Below, piece by piece: positions 9,006-17,452 of a stretch of DNA of 64,000 bases (position 1 is its first letter; each line of letters begins with the position of its first letter). The position numbers were made by a program, and so were the translations under genes. This DNA is from Lentzea tibetensis. GTDB taxonomy: Bacteria; Actinomycetota; Actinomycetes; Mycobacteriales; Pseudonocardiaceae. A model generated the notes under the pieces. It was not told the DNA's origin, searched no databases, and saw nothing but the letters and a program-made list of their open reading frames with translations. The stretch is from positions 166,401 through 230,400 of the forward strand of contig NZ_VOBR01000014.1 of NCBI RefSeq assembly GCF_007845675.1. The letters are read 5' to 3'.

Positions 9006-9022
9006 AATGCGGCACTTTACGT

Positions 9023-9049
9023 CTTTACAACTCCCACTGAGCTGTAAAG
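9023..9049. promoter_or_regulatory. Candidate TetR operator (7-bp inverted repeat)
   Basis: CTTTACA (9023-9029) and TGTAAAG (9043-9049) form a perfect inverted repeat with a 13-bp spacer. It sits between the divergent HAD gene and the TetR gene, 8 bp before the TetR start. The position suggests autoregulation. Confidence 0.5.
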
Positions 9050-9057
9050 CTGATCAG

Positions 9058-9612
9058 GTGAGCGACATCACCTCGCTGTTACTGGACGCAGCCGCTGACC
9101 TGCTCGCCGCACACGGGTTCCAGGGGTTGCGCATGATCGAGGTCGCCAGCCGCGCAGGAGTGAGCAGGCAGACCGTCTACAACGAGTTCGGCAACAAGGA
9201 AGGTCTGGTGCAGGCGGTAGCAGCGCACCGGACCACGGAGTACCTCAAGGGGGTGGCGACCAGGCTCGAGGAGGACGGCGAGCCGTGGGAAGCGATGCGG
9301 TCGGCGTTCAAGTTCACCTTCGAGCAGACCGCGAAGGATCGTCTCGTGTCGGCCGTTCTGACGGGCGCCGACGCCGAAGACCTGCTGCCGTTCCTGACGA
9401 CGCGGGGCATGCCGGTGCTCGAGCCGGCCACCGCGGTCATCGCCGCGCACCTGACGCGCCACTTCCCCGGCGCCGACGTGCACCTGTGCGCGGAGACGAC
9501 CATCCGGCTGGCGCTGAGCCACCTGCTGCTGCCGACCGGGGACATCGACCACGCGATCGACGCCGTGATCACCGTCTCCCGAGCGACCATGGAGGTGACC
9601 TTGTCCCGCTGA
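9058..9612 (+). CDS. TetR/AcrR family transcriptional regulator
   Basis: A 184-residue protein from GTG 9058. The N-terminal helix-turn-helix reads LLAAHGFQGLRMIEVASRAGVSRQTVYNEFGNKEGL across residues ~14-50, the standard TetR DNA-binding domain. The rest is a helical ligand-binding domain with no recognisable ligand type. mntH follows 59 bp downstream on the same strand. An inverted repeat just upstream is a likely operator. Confidence 0.88.
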   Translation: MSDITSLLLDAAADLLAAHGFQGLRMIEVASRAGVSRQTVYNEFGNKEGLVQAVAAHRTTEYLKGVATRLEEDGEPWEAMRSAFKFTFEQTAKDRLVSAVLTGADAEDLLPFLTTRGMPVLEPATAVIAAHLTRHFPGADVHLCAETTIRLALSHLLLPTGDIDHAIDAVITVSRATMEVTLSR

Positions 9613-9637
9613 CCCCTGTTCGCACAGACTGACCCCT

Positions 9638-9658
9638 TGTTGCAAGATACTGGCAACA
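9638..9658. promoter_or_regulatory. Inverted repeat upstream of mntH
   Basis: TGTTGC (9638-9643) and GCAACA (9653-9658) are perfect 6-bp arms around 9 bp, ending 13 bp before the mntH start. This is the expected place for a metal-responsive or TetR operator. No consensus match is claimed. Confidence 0.45.
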
Positions 9659-9671
9659 GAGGGGGTTCGTC

Positions 9672-10877
9672 GTGGTCGCCGTCGGCACACGTTTGCGCGC
9701 GGGTGCCGCGCTGCTCGGACCGGCGTTCGTCGCCGCGATCGCCTACGTCGATCCGGGCAACGTGGCCACCAACACGGCGGCCGGTGCGCGGTACGGGTAC
9801 CTGCTCGTGTGGGTGCTGGTCGTGGCGAACGTCATGGCAGGCCTCGTGCAGTACCTGTCCGCGAAGCTCGGCCTCGTCACCGGCAAGTCACTGCCGGAGG
9901 CCGTGCGCGACGAACTGCCGCGCCCGGTCCGGCTCGCCTACTGGGGCCAGGCCGAGGTCGTCGCGATGGCCACCGACCTCGCCGAGGTGCTCGGTGGCGC
10001 CATCGCGCTGCACCTCCTGTTCGACCTGCCCCTGCTGCTCGGCGGCCTGATCACCGGCGTCGTGTCGACCGTGCTGCTGCTCGTGCAGGACCGCGGCGGG
10101 CAACGCCCGTTCGAGCGCGTCATCACCACCCTGCTGGTCGTGATCGCCGTCGGCTTCGCGGCCGGCCTGTTCGTGGCACCACCTTCCGTGCCCTCCGTGC
10201 TCGGCGGCCTGACACCCCGCTTCGCCGACGCCGACAGCGTCCTGCTCGCCGCGGGCATGCTCGGCGCGACCGTGATGCCGCACGCGGTGTACCTGCACTC
10301 CGCTCTGGCACGTGCCCGCCACGGCCGCGCGCCTCATCTCCTGCCCACCACCAAGGTCGACGTGGTCATCGCGATGGTGCTCGCCGGCGCGGTGAACATG
10401 GCCATGCTGCTGCTGGCCGCTGCCTCGCTGCAGGGTTCGTCCGGTGTGGACACTCTGGAAGGCGCGCACGCGGCGGTCGCGTCCACCTTGGGTGGCGGGA
10501 TCGCGCTGTTGTTCGCGATCGCTTTGCTGGCTTCGGGTTTCGCGTCCACCGCGGTCGGCTGCTACGCGGGTGCCGTCGTGATGGACGGCTTGCTGCGCGT
10601 GCGGATTCCGTTGCTCGTGCGGCGGTTGGTGACGCTCGTGCCCGCTTTGGGGGTGCTGGCGCTCGGTGTCGATCCCACGTGGGCGTTGGTGCTGTCGCAG
10701 GTCGTGTTGTCGTTCGGCATCCCGTTCGCGCTCGTGCCGCTCGTGTGGCTCACCGCTCGCCGGTCCGTGATGGGTGCCTACGCGAACCGGTGCGGGGTGA
10801 CGGTGGGCGCCTCGGTCGTGGCGGTTGCCGTCGTGGTGCTGAACGTGGCGCTGATCTACCTGACCGTCAGCGGCTGA
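9672..10877 (+). CDS. mntH: NRAMP-family divalent metal transporter
   Basis: A 401-residue protein with about 11 membrane segments. The NRAMP signature DPGN is present in helix 1 (AYVDPGNVATN), and the helix 6 signature appears as VMPHAVYLHSA. Both are metal-binding elements of proton-coupled Mn(II)/Fe(II) importers. GTG 9672 is the start. It lies directly downstream of a TetR gene and of an inverted repeat; no MntR/DtxR gene is nearby. Confidence 0.9.
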   Translation: MVAVGTRLRAGAALLGPAFVAAIAYVDPGNVATNTAAGARYGYLLVWVLVVANVMAGLVQYLSAKLGLVTGKSLPEAVRDELPRPVRLAYWGQAEVVAMATDLAEVLGGAIALHLLFDLPLLLGGLITGVVSTVLLLVQDRGGQRPFERVITTLLVVIAVGFAAGLFVAPPSVPSVLGGLTPRFADADSVLLAAGMLGATVMPHAVYLHSALARARHGRAPHLLPTTKVDVVIAMVLAGAVNMAMLLLAAASLQGSSGVDTLEGAHAAVASTLGGGIALLFAIALLASGFASTAVGCYAGAVVMDGLLRVRIPLLVRRLVTLVPALGVLALGVDPTWALVLSQVVLSFGIPFALVPLVWLTARRSVMGAYANRCGVTVGASVVAVAVVVLNVALIYLTVSG

Positions 10878-11008
10878 TGGGCGACACCATGCTCACGCAG
10901 GGGTCCTCGCCAGGGGGTCCCCTGATTTCATTCTCCCACTCGACACCGACAATTTCGGGGCGCGATGACGCAGCCTGTGGACAACTACGCCCGACGCGTT
11001 CGCGCGGG
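10878..11008. other. Intergenic stretch between convergent genes, dispersed repeat copy 2
   Basis: There is no gene. It consists largely of repeat copy 2 (10897-10985). No clear Rho-independent terminator is visible. Confidence 0.6.
10897..10985 (+). repeat. Dispersed intergenic repeat, copy 2, with one DnaA-box-like motif
   Basis: The order of blocks is the same as in copies 1 and 3, including GGGGTCCCCTGATTTCATT, CACCGACAATTTCGG and a single TGTGGACAA at 10976-10984. The second box seen in the other copies is missing. Confidence 0.7.
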
Positions 11009-11977
11009 CTACGCCACCGTCGTGTAGTCGACGCCGATCTGGTGCAGCGCGGCTTCGAGGGTGCGCATGACGGCGAGCGTGTCGTCCAGCGTCATCTCGG
11101 GGCTCTCGGTGTCCCCCGCCGTGACGCGCTCGACGACCTCGCGGATCTGGTGCGTGTAGCCGCCGTCCGCACAGGTGTGCTCGACCCCGTTCACGACGAT
11201 GCGCGTCGGGTTGTAGAACGGGTCCGCGATCTGGATGCGGCCCGCGGTGCCGACGATCTCGGCCTTCGTCTCGTACGTCGCGACGAGCGAGCAGCTCAGC
11301 AGCGCGTGCGCGCCGTGCGGGTAGCTGAGCAGCACGCCCGCGTCGGCGTCCACATCGGTCGGTGCAAGCGCGCCGACCGCGGTGACCGACTCGGGTTCGC
11401 CGAGCAGCGCGTGCGCGAGCGCCACGGGGTAGATGCCGAGGTCGAGCAGTGCGCCGCCGCCGGCTTCCTTGGCCCACAGGCGGTCCTGGGCGTCGAAGTC
11501 GTGCTGGAAGCCGAAGTCCGCGCGGATCGTGCGCACCTCGCCGATCGCGTCGTTCGCCGCGAGCGCGCGGACGTCGCGGATCAGCGGGTTGAAGCGCGTC
11601 CACATCGCTTCCATGAGGAACAGGTTCCGCGCGCGGGCCGTCGCGACCAGGTCCTCGGCCTGCGCGACGGTCAGCGTGATGGCCTTCTCGCACAGAACGT
11701 GCTTGCCCGCTTCGAGTGCGGCCTTGGCGACCTCGTGGTGCTGGCCGTGCGGCGTGGCCACGTAGACGACGTGGACGTCCGGGTCCGCGAGCAGCTCGCG
11801 GTAGTCGCCGTACGCGCGCTCGACGCCGTGCTTCGCGGCGAACTCCCGCGCTCTGGCGAGCTGCCGGGAGGACACCGCGAGCACGTTCACACCAGGCACT
11901 TTCCGCATGTCGGCGGTCACGACGTCGGCGATTCCGCCCGTGGCGACGACTCCCCAGTTCAGCACGTACGGGAGCAT
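11009..11977 (-). CDS. Gfo/Idh/MocA family NAD(P)-dependent oxidoreductase
   Basis: A 322-residue protein from ATG 11977. The N-terminal Rossmann fold (WGVVATGGIADVV) is followed by VVYVATPHGQHHEVAKAALEAGKHVLCEKAITLT, which holds the family EKP-type motif with Ile in place of Pro. The C-terminal alpha/beta domain contains GGGALLDLGIYPV with the expected Asp and Gly. Family members oxidise sugar or inositol-type polyols or dihydrodiols; the substrate is not deducible. It is divergent from the yccF gene with a 6-bp gap. Confidence 0.87.
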   Translation of the reverse strand: MLPYVLNWGVVATGGIADVVTADMRKVPGVNVLAVSSRQLARAREFAAKHGVERAYGDYRELLADPDVHVVYVATPHGQHHEVAKAALEAGKHVLCEKAITLTVAQAEDLVATARARNLFLMEAMWTRFNPLIRDVRALAANDAIGEVRTIRADFGFQHDFDAQDRLWAKEAGGGALLDLGIYPVALAHALLGEPESVTAVGALAPTDVDADAGVLLSYPHGAHALLSCSLVATYETKAEIVGTAGRIQIADPFYNPTRIVVNGVEHTCADGGYTHQIREVVERVTAGDTESPEMTLDDTLAVMRTLEAALHQIGVDYTTVA

Positions 11978-11983
11978 AGGGGT

Positions 11984-12358
11984 ATGCGTCTCATCCTGAA
12001 CGTGGTCTGGCTGGTGCTCGCGGGGTTCTGGCTCGCCGTGGGCTATGCGATCGCCGGTCTCATCTGCTGCGCGCTGATCATCACGATCCCGTGGGGCATC
12101 GCGTCGTTCCGCATCGCGAACTACGCGCTCTGGCCGTTCGGCCGCACGGTCGTCGACAAGCGGGGTGCCGGTGCGGGCTCGCTGCTCGGCAACATCATCT
12201 GGATCATCTTCGCCGGGTGGTGGCTCGCGCTCTCGCACATCGTCACAGGCGTCGCGCTGTGCGTCACGATCATCGGCATCCCGCTGGGCGTCGCGAACTT
12301 CAAGCTCGTGCCGGTGTCGCTGGTGCCGCTGGGCAAGCAGATCGTCGAGGTCGTGTGA
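11984..12358 (+). CDS. yccF: YccF domain inner membrane protein
   Basis: A 124-residue protein with two copies of the YccF motif. Each copy is a hydrophobic segment followed by a conserved IPWGIASFRIANYALWPFG-like or IPLGVANFKLVPVSLVPLG-like stretch. This internal duplication is diagnostic of YccF-domain proteins of unknown function. A homologue sits beside moaA/cspB in mycobacteria (Rv0870c, as I recall). A strong hairpin terminator follows. Confidence 0.87.
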   Translation: MRLILNVVWLVLAGFWLAVGYAIAGLICCALIITIPWGIASFRIANYALWPFGRTVVDKRGAGAGSLLGNIIWIIFAGWWLALSHIVTGVALCVTIIGIPLGVANFKLVPVSLVPLGKQIVEVV

Positions 12359-12361
12359 AAA

Positions 12362-12396
12362 GTCCCCTGCGGGTGTCGGGGGCACCCGCAGGGGAC
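12362..12396. terminator. Bidirectional hairpin terminator
   Basis: A perfect 14-bp stem, GTCCCCTGCGGGTG (12362-12375) with CACCCGCAGGGGAC (12383-12396), has a 7-nt loop. It lies between the convergent yccF and VOC genes. Confidence 0.85.
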
Positions 12397-12410
12397 CATT
12401 CGCACCGCTG

Positions 12411-12803
12411 TCAGGCTCCGTTGTCCGTCAGCTGGTGCAGGCAGAGGATGTTGCCCTCGGTGTCGCAGAACCACGCGGCCTTCTCGCTGCCCATGACCGC
12501 GATGTGGTTGACCGTCTTGAGGTCCGGCAGGTCGTAGTCCGCGAACTTGACGCCCTTGCCCTCCAGTTCGCGGATCTCGGACTCCAGGTCCGGCACCTCG
12601 AAGCTGATCACCGTGTGCTTGGTCTGCGCACCGGCTTCCGCAGGCATCAGTCCCAGCGCGTCGCCCTGACCGAGCTCGAAGATCCTGGTGCCGTCCGGAG
12701 CCGACATGACCGCCTTGAGGCCGAGCAGGTCCGCGTAGAAGTGACTCGCGCGCTCGGGGTCCGAAACGGGCAGCATCGTCGTGGTCCTGGTGGCAGTGAG
12801 CAT
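12411..12803 (-). CDS. VOC/glyoxalase family protein
   Basis: A 130-residue protein. It has two beta-alpha-beta-beta-beta halves typical of vicinal oxygen chelate proteins, with SDPERASHFYADLLGL at the start and FCDTEGNILCLHQ at the end; the Glu/His of the C-terminal half may be metal ligands. ATG 12803 is chosen because AAGGAGG lies just upstream, rather than a longer form. Its function (dioxygenase, resistance or lyase type) cannot be assigned. Confidence 0.82.
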   Translation of the reverse strand: MLTATRTTTMLPVSDPERASHFYADLLGLKAVMSAPDGTRIFELGQGDALGLMPAEAGAQTKHTVISFEVPDLESEIRELEGKGVKFADYDLPDLKTVNHIAVMGSEKAAWFCDTEGNILCLHQLTDNGA

Positions 12804-12867
12804 GGCGCCTCCTTCAACCAGATGGCCTATCGTGCGCCCCGGTCCGCGCGCTGACAAGGGTCTTTCG

Positions 12868-14484
12868 TCAGGCGTGCCTGGTGGCCGCCGCCGCCTCCAA
12901 ACTCAGCAGTCGCACGGCCTCCGCGCGCATCTCGACCTTGCGGATCTTGCCCGTGATCGTCATCGGGAACTCGTCGACGACGTGCACGTAGCGCGGGATC
13001 TTGTAGTGGGCGAGCTTGCCCGTGCAGAACGCCTTCAGCGCCTCCGCGGTCAGCGGCTCGGCGTCCGGGCGCATCCGCACCCACGCCATCAGCTCCTCGC
13101 CGTACTTGACGTCCGGAACGCCGATGACCTGCGCGTCCAGCACGTCCGGGTGCGTGTAGAGGAACTCCTCGATCTCCCGCGGGTAGATGTTCTCGCCGCC
13201 GCGGATGACCATGTCCTTGATGCGGCCGGTGATGTTGACGTAGCCCTCTTCGTCCATCACCGCGATGTCGCCGGAGTGCATCCAGCGCGCGGCGTCGATC
13301 GACTCCCGAGTCTTCTCCGGCTCGTTCCAGTAGCCCAGCATCACGGAGTAGCCGCGCGTGCACAGCTCGCCGGGCGTTCCACGTGGGACGGTGCGGCCCG
13401 TCTCCGGGTCGATCACCTTGACCTCGACGTGCGGCACGACGCGGCCGACCGTCGACACGCGCCGGTCGATGGAGTCGTCCTTGCGGGTCTGCGTGCTCAC
13501 CGGAGACGTCTCGGTCATGCCGTAGCAGATGGCCACCTCGCGCATGCCCATCCGCTCGATGACCTGCTTCATCACCTCGACCGGGCACGGCGAGCCCGCC
13601 ATGACCCCGGTGCGCAGGCTCGAGAGGTCGTAGTCGTCTGACGTGTCCAGCATGGCGATGAACATCGTCGGCACGCCGTAGAGGCTCGTGCACTTCTCCC
13701 GCGCGATCGCCTCCAGCGTCTGCGTGGCGTCGAACGCGGGCGCGGGGATGACGACGCACGCGCCGCGGCTGGTGGCCGCCAGGTTACCCATGACCATGCC
13801 GAAGCAGTGGTAGAACGGGACGGGCACGCAGATCCGGTCGTTCTCCGTGTAACCGCAGAGCTCACCGACGAAGTAGCCGTTGTTGAGGATGTTGTGGTGG
13901 CTCAGCGTCGCGCCCTTGGGGAAGCCCGTGGTGCCTGAGGTGTACTGGATGTTGATCGCCTCGTCGGCGCCGAGCTCCGGCCATTCCCTTCGCTCCGAAG
14001 GCTTCTGCAGATCCGTCCACTCAGGACTGTCGAAGAGGATCGTGTTGCGCAGGTCCGGGCAGTCGGGCCTGACCTGGTCGATCATGGCCGCGTAGTCGGA
14101 GGTCTTGAACTCGCGCGCGGCGATCAGCGTGTGGATGCCCGCCTGGTTGATCACGTACTCCAGCTCGTGCACCCGGTACGCCGGGTTCACGTTGACCATG
14201 ATCGCGCCGATCTTGGCGGTCGCGTACTGGACGAAGTACCACTCCGCGCGGTTCGGCGACCAGATGCCGACGCGATCTCCCACCCGGACACCGAGGTTCA
14301 GCAGGCCCTGCGCGAGCGCGTCGACCTCTCGCGCGACCTCGCGGTAGGTCCATCGGCGGCCGGTGGCGTACTCGACCAACGCCTCGCGGTCGCCGAACGC
14401 GGCGACGGTGCGGTCGAAGTTCTCGCCGATCGTGTCGCCCAGCAGCGGAACGTCCGAAGTGCCAGATGAGTAGCTGACGGTCAT
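12868..14484 (-). CDS. AMP-dependent synthetase (fatty-acyl-CoA synthetase-like)
   Basis: A 538-residue protein. The adenylation-domain core is complete: [12 protein letters not shown] (P-loop), [21 protein letters not shown] and the C-terminal TGKIRK with its catalytic Lys. Sequence style ([32 protein letters not shown]) fits medium/long-chain acyl-CoA ligases of the FadD type, which activate carboxylates as acyl-AMP and transfer them to CoA. ATG 14484 is used; GTG 14502 would add six residues. No beta-oxidation partner lies next to it. Confidence 0.88.
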   Translation of the reverse strand: MTVSYSSGTSDVPLLGDTIGENFDRTVAAFGDREALVEYATGRRWTYREVAREVDALAQGLLNLGVRVGDRVGIWSPNRAEWYFVQYATAKIGAIMVNVNPAYRVHELEYVINQAGIHTLIAAREFKTSDYAAMIDQVRPDCPDLRNTILFDSPEWTDLQKPSERREWPELGADEAINIQYTSGTTGFPKGATLSHHNILNNGYFVGELCGYTENDRICVPVPFYHCFGMVMGNLAATSRGACVVIPAPAFDATQTLEAIAREKCTSLYGVPTMFIAMLDTSDDYDLSSLRTGVMAGSPCPVEVMKQVIERMGMREVAICYGMTETSPVSTQTRKDDSIDRRVSTVGRVVPHVEVKVIDPETGRTVPRGTPGELCTRGYSVMLGYWNEPEKTRESIDAARWMHSGDIAVMDEEGYVNITGRIKDMVIRGGENIYPREIEEFLYTHPDVLDAQVIGVPDVKYGEELMAWVRMRPDAEPLTAEALKAFCTGKLAHYKIPRYVHVVDEFPMTITGKIRKVEMRAEAVRLLSLEAAAATRHA

Positions 14485-14560
14485 GCCACTCAACGTAGGC
14501 ACGCCGAGTGCGAATGTCTCCCCATACTTCTCCCAGAAAACCTGGCCGGGTTTCGGCCTG

Positions 14561-15133
14561 TCATCGCTCCGGGGCGGCCGTCGACCGCCACAGCGCGCGG
14601 GCGATCGTGCGCCCGTCGCCCGCCTCCGGTTCGTAGCGCTCGGGGTACCCGGACCGCTGGACCTCCTGGCACACCTCGCCGACCGGCGGCGACGTCCACG
14701 AGTCGTCCGGGTAGAGCTGCACCATCTCCTCGAGGAAGGCGTCCGTCGCCCACACCGGGTCCGTGCGCTCCTCGAAGGTGCCCCACGAGTTGATCTGCTG
14801 GAACAGGCCGACGCTGCTGCCGTGGCCGTGGTCGAGGTTGCGGACGTAGGTCTCGACGATCGCGGTCGTGATCGCGATCGTCGCCGCGTGCTCCGGCAGG
14901 CCGCGGAACTCGACCGTGAGCACGACGGCTCTGGCGCAGGCGACGGTCGCGGGTCTCAGGTGCGTGCGCATGAGACCCGTCATCCGCTCGGCGAGCTGCT
15001 CCACGAGCACCTCGTCGTCGGGAGTCGCGAAGGCTGGGCAGCCGAGGTCGGCACCCGCGTCCGCACCGGTCGAGGTGAGGCCGGTGCCGGCAATGGCGAT
15101 GGCGAGCACCAGCGCGGCGATCCTGATCCTCAT
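14561..15133 (-). CDS. Secreted transglycosylase-like protein
   Basis: A 190-residue protein. It starts with a signal peptide ([26 protein letters not shown]) from ATG 15133. The mature part contains [16 protein letters not shown], followed by [13 protein letters not shown] and [17 protein letters not shown]. This layout recurs in a large actinobacterial family of exported lysozyme-like proteins often misnamed heavy metal transporters. The GLFQQ element is that of goose-type/SLT lysozyme folds; Glu in ...AIVETYV may be catalytic, but that is inference. It is likely to act on peptidoglycan. Confidence 0.65.
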   Translation of the reverse strand: MRIRIAALVLAIAIAGTGLTSTGADAGADLGCPAFATPDDEVLVEQLAERMTGLMRTHLRPATVACARAVVLTVEFRGLPEHAATIAITTAIVETYVRNLDHGHGSSVGLFQQINSWGTFEERTDPVWATDAFLEEMVQLYPDDSWTSPPVGEVCQEVQRSGYPERYEPEAGDGRTIARALWRSTAAPER

Positions 15134-15193
15134 TCGGTGGAAGGTGCCAGTGCCGTCGCCGCGGCGCACGGCGAGTCACCCCAACGGTGCCGC

Positions 15194-15991
15194 TCAGTAC
15201 GGCAGCGGGACGACCAGGCAGGGACCGCCGCTGTACAGGCCCGCGTCGATGGCGAGGACCTTGTCGTCGGCGTACCGGAACGGCCCGTCGATCTCCTCGG
15301 GCGGGAGACCGACCTGGTCGGCGATGACGCTGTGGCCGTGCACGATGGAACTCCCGCCGAGCACGTCCAGCAGCTCCTCGGCGACGTCACCGCCCTGCGG
15401 CCCGCGGAAGGCGTACCGCGTGGTCATCTTGCGCCAGCACTCCCACCAGTTGCCGAGGTCGTCGTCCTTCAGCACGCCCTCGACCGCCGTGTTGACCTCG
15501 TCGATCGACTGACCCCACTCGAGGTACGCCGTCGTGTCCGAGTGCATCAGCAGGTGGTCGTCCACCAGCTTCAGCACGGGACGCGTCGTCAGCCACTCGA
15601 TGTGCTTGTCCGTCAGCCTGTCCTGGTCGCTGCGCAGCCCGCCGTTGAGCAACCAGCTCCGCGCGAACGACCGCGGGCCGGGACTCTCCGGCACCTGCGT
15701 GTCGCCGAACCGGTGCATGCCCAGCAGCAGCACCTCGTGGTTGCCGATCAGCGAGTCGACCGTGCCGCCCGCCTCACGCGCCTCTTCGCCGAGGCGCATG
15801 ACCAGCTCGATCACGCCGACGCCGTCCGGGCCCCGGTCCACGAAGTCACCGAGGAACCACAGCTCAGCCGTGCCACCGCACCACGACCCCTCCGAGTCGA
15901 TGAGGTTCGCGTTGTGCAGGGCCCTGGCCAGCTCGGCCAGGTGCCCATGCACATCTCCCACGACGTGCAGCGGGCGTCGATCGGTGTCCAC
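15194..15991 (-). CDS. Calcineurin-like metallophosphoesterase
   Basis: A 265-residue protein. The dimetal motifs are present in order: GDVHGH (~12-17), GDFVDRGPDG (~48-57), GNHEVLLLG (~83) and a late GHS (HGHSVI). This is the PPP-type/ApaH-like layout, so a serine/threonine phosphatase or a nucleotide polyphosphate hydrolase is likely. No signal peptide is visible. No operon partner is apparent. Confidence 0.86.
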   Translation of the reverse strand: MDTDRRPLHVVGDVHGHLAELARALHNANLIDSEGSWCGGTAELWFLGDFVDRGPDGVGVIELVMRLGEEAREAGGTVDSLIGNHEVLLLGMHRFGDTQVPESPGPRSFARSWLLNGGLRSDQDRLTDKHIEWLTTRPVLKLVDDHLLMHSDTTAYLEWGQSIDEVNTAVEGVLKDDDLGNWWECWRKMTTRYAFRGPQGGDVAEELLDVLGGSSIVHGHSVIADQVGLPPEEIDGPFRYADDKVLAIDAGLYSGGPCLVVPLPY

Positions 15992-16075
15992 GGACGCGAC
16001 GATAAGCGATCGGGACCGCTTCGGTGCGTCCGCTTCCCAGGGCCCACGCTGTGAGACCGGTCGTGTACTCCCTGA

Positions 16076-16864
16076 TCAGGGGCCGAACGGCTTGGCCGCG
16101 TGGCCGACCAGATCCGCGATCGAGTCGATCACGCGGGTCGGGCGGTACGGGTACATCTCGGCCGTGGAGGCCGCGGAGATGCCGGAGAGCACGAGGATGG
16201 TCTGCAGGCCCGCTTCCAGGCCGGCGCGGACGTCGGTGTCCATGCGGTCGCCGATCATCAACGCCTGCGCGGAGTGCGAGCCCAGCGCGCGCAGCGCGGA
16301 ACGCATCATCAGCGGGTTCGGCTTGCCGACGAAGTAGGGCTCGCGGCCGGTCGCCTGGGAGATGAGCGCGGCCACGGCGCCGGTCGCCGGAAGGGAGCCC
16401 TCACGTGAGGGGCCGGTGGCGTCGGGGTTGGTCGCGATGAACTTCGCGCCCTCCTCGACCAGCCGGATGGCCTTGGTGATCGCGGTGAAGCTGTAGGTGC
16501 GGGTCTCGCCGAGCACCACGTAGTCGGGGTCGCGGTCGGTCAGGACGTAGCCGATCTCGTGCAGCGCGGTCGTCAGGCCCGCCTCGCCGATCACGAACGC
16601 CGAGCCGTTCGGGCGCTGGGAGTCCAGGAACCTGGCGGTCGCGAGTGCCGAGGTCCAGATCGACGACTCGGGGATGTCCAGGCCCGTGCGCTGCAGCCGG
16701 GCACGGAGGTCGCGCGGGGTGTAGATCGAGTTGTTGGTGAGCACCAGGAACGGGGTGTCCGCCGCCCGCAGTTCCGCGACGAACTCGTCGGCGCCGGGGA
16801 TCAGGTGCTCCTCGTGCACCAGAACGCCGTCCATGTCCATGAGGTAGTGCCACTGCTCCGCCAT
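16076..16864 (-). CDS. HAD-IIA family hydrolase (NagD/phosphoglycolate-phosphatase-like)
   Basis: A 262-residue protein. Motif I is YLMDMDGVLVHEE, motif II FLVLTNNS, motif III lies around KPNPLMM, and motif IV is GDRMDTDVRAGLEAG, with the C2-type cap between motifs II and III. This arrangement is typical of the NagD subfamily, which dephosphorylates sugar phosphates or nucleotides. It lies 10 bp downstream of the MarR gene and may be co-transcribed with it. Confidence 0.87.
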   Translation of the reverse strand: MAEQWHYLMDMDGVLVHEEHLIPGADEFVAELRAADTPFLVLTNNSIYTPRDLRARLQRTGLDIPESSIWTSALATARFLDSQRPNGSAFVIGEAGLTTALHEIGYVLTDRDPDYVVLGETRTYSFTAITKAIRLVEEGAKFIATNPDATGPSREGSLPATGAVAALISQATGREPYFVGKPNPLMMRSALRALGSHSAQALMIGDRMDTDVRAGLEAGLQTILVLSGISAASTAEMYPYRPTRVIDSIADLVGHAAKPFGP

Positions 16865-16874
16865 GGAGCAAGTA

Positions 16875-17339
16875 TCAACGCTCGATCACACGCCTGCGGA
16901 ACGTGTCGATCTGCAGGCGGTGGTAGCGGTCGAGCACCTCGCGCTCCTCGGGGGTGAAGTGCTCGAGCACCTCGATGGTCGTCGCGCGGGCGCCTTCGAA
17001 GAGGTGCATGAACTTCTCTATGTCCGCGGGGACGATCTCGACGAGCACCTTGCGGCGGTCGTGCGGGTCGCGGACCCGGCGCACGAAGCCGCCGCGTTCC
17101 AGGCGGTCGATCACGCCGGTCACAGCACCCGTGGACAGGCCGGAGAGCTCGGCGATGCGGCCCGCGGTCACCGGGCCCTCGGCGCGCGCGACCAGGTCGA
17201 GGCACTTCTCGTCGGTCGCGGACAGGCCCATCTGCTCGGCGATGCGCGAGTGGAACATGACGGTCAACGCACTGAGCTCGCGCATGTACCAGGTGAAACG
17301 CTCCAGCACGTCCGGTGGGACCTCGTTAGCACGTTCCAT
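16875..17339 (-). CDS. MarR family transcriptional regulator
   Basis: A 154-residue protein. A winged helix-turn-helix covers about residues 45-110: VTAGRIAELSGLSTGAVTGVIDRLERGG and then the wing RVRDPHDRRKVLVEI, the most conserved MarR signature. ATG 17339 is preferred over 17348 (ATG) or 17357 (GTG) because a 15-bp palindrome at 17348-17362 would otherwise lie within the coding sequence. Homologue position matches Rv0880, as I recall. The ligand is unknown. Confidence 0.87.
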   Translation of the reverse strand: MERANEVPPDVLERFTWYMRELSALTVMFHSRIAEQMGLSATDEKCLDLVARAEGPVTAGRIAELSGLSTGAVTGVIDRLERGGFVRRVRDPHDRRKVLVEIVPADIEKFMHLFEGARATTIEVLEHFTPEEREVLDRYHRLQIDTFRRRVIER

Positions 17340-17347
17340 GTTAAACA

Positions 17348-17362
17348 TCTTAGCCACTAAGA
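17348..17362. promoter_or_regulatory. Candidate MarR operator
   Basis: TCTTAGCCACTAAGA is a perfect 6-bp inverted repeat with a 3-bp centre, 8 bp upstream of the preferred MarR start. TTAG...CTAA palindromes of this size are common MarR-family sites, so autorepression is likely. Confidence 0.6.
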
Positions 17363-17452
17363 GACCTCGTTGTGGGATGAGCCAATCGTCACGCCGCGGT
17401 ATGGCCTATTTGTAGCGACACCCACAAGAGTTCGGGGATTACCCTGGCATGG

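Noticed and set aside
9809-12358. Long frame running through mntH, the oxidoreductase and yccF
   Set aside because: Only its last part (from 11984) is the real YccF protein; the rest is off-frame to mntH and antisense to the oxidoreductase.
12371-12390. Riboswitch or RNA gene at the yccF end
   Set aside because: A simple perfect stem-loop between convergent genes is best explained as a terminator.
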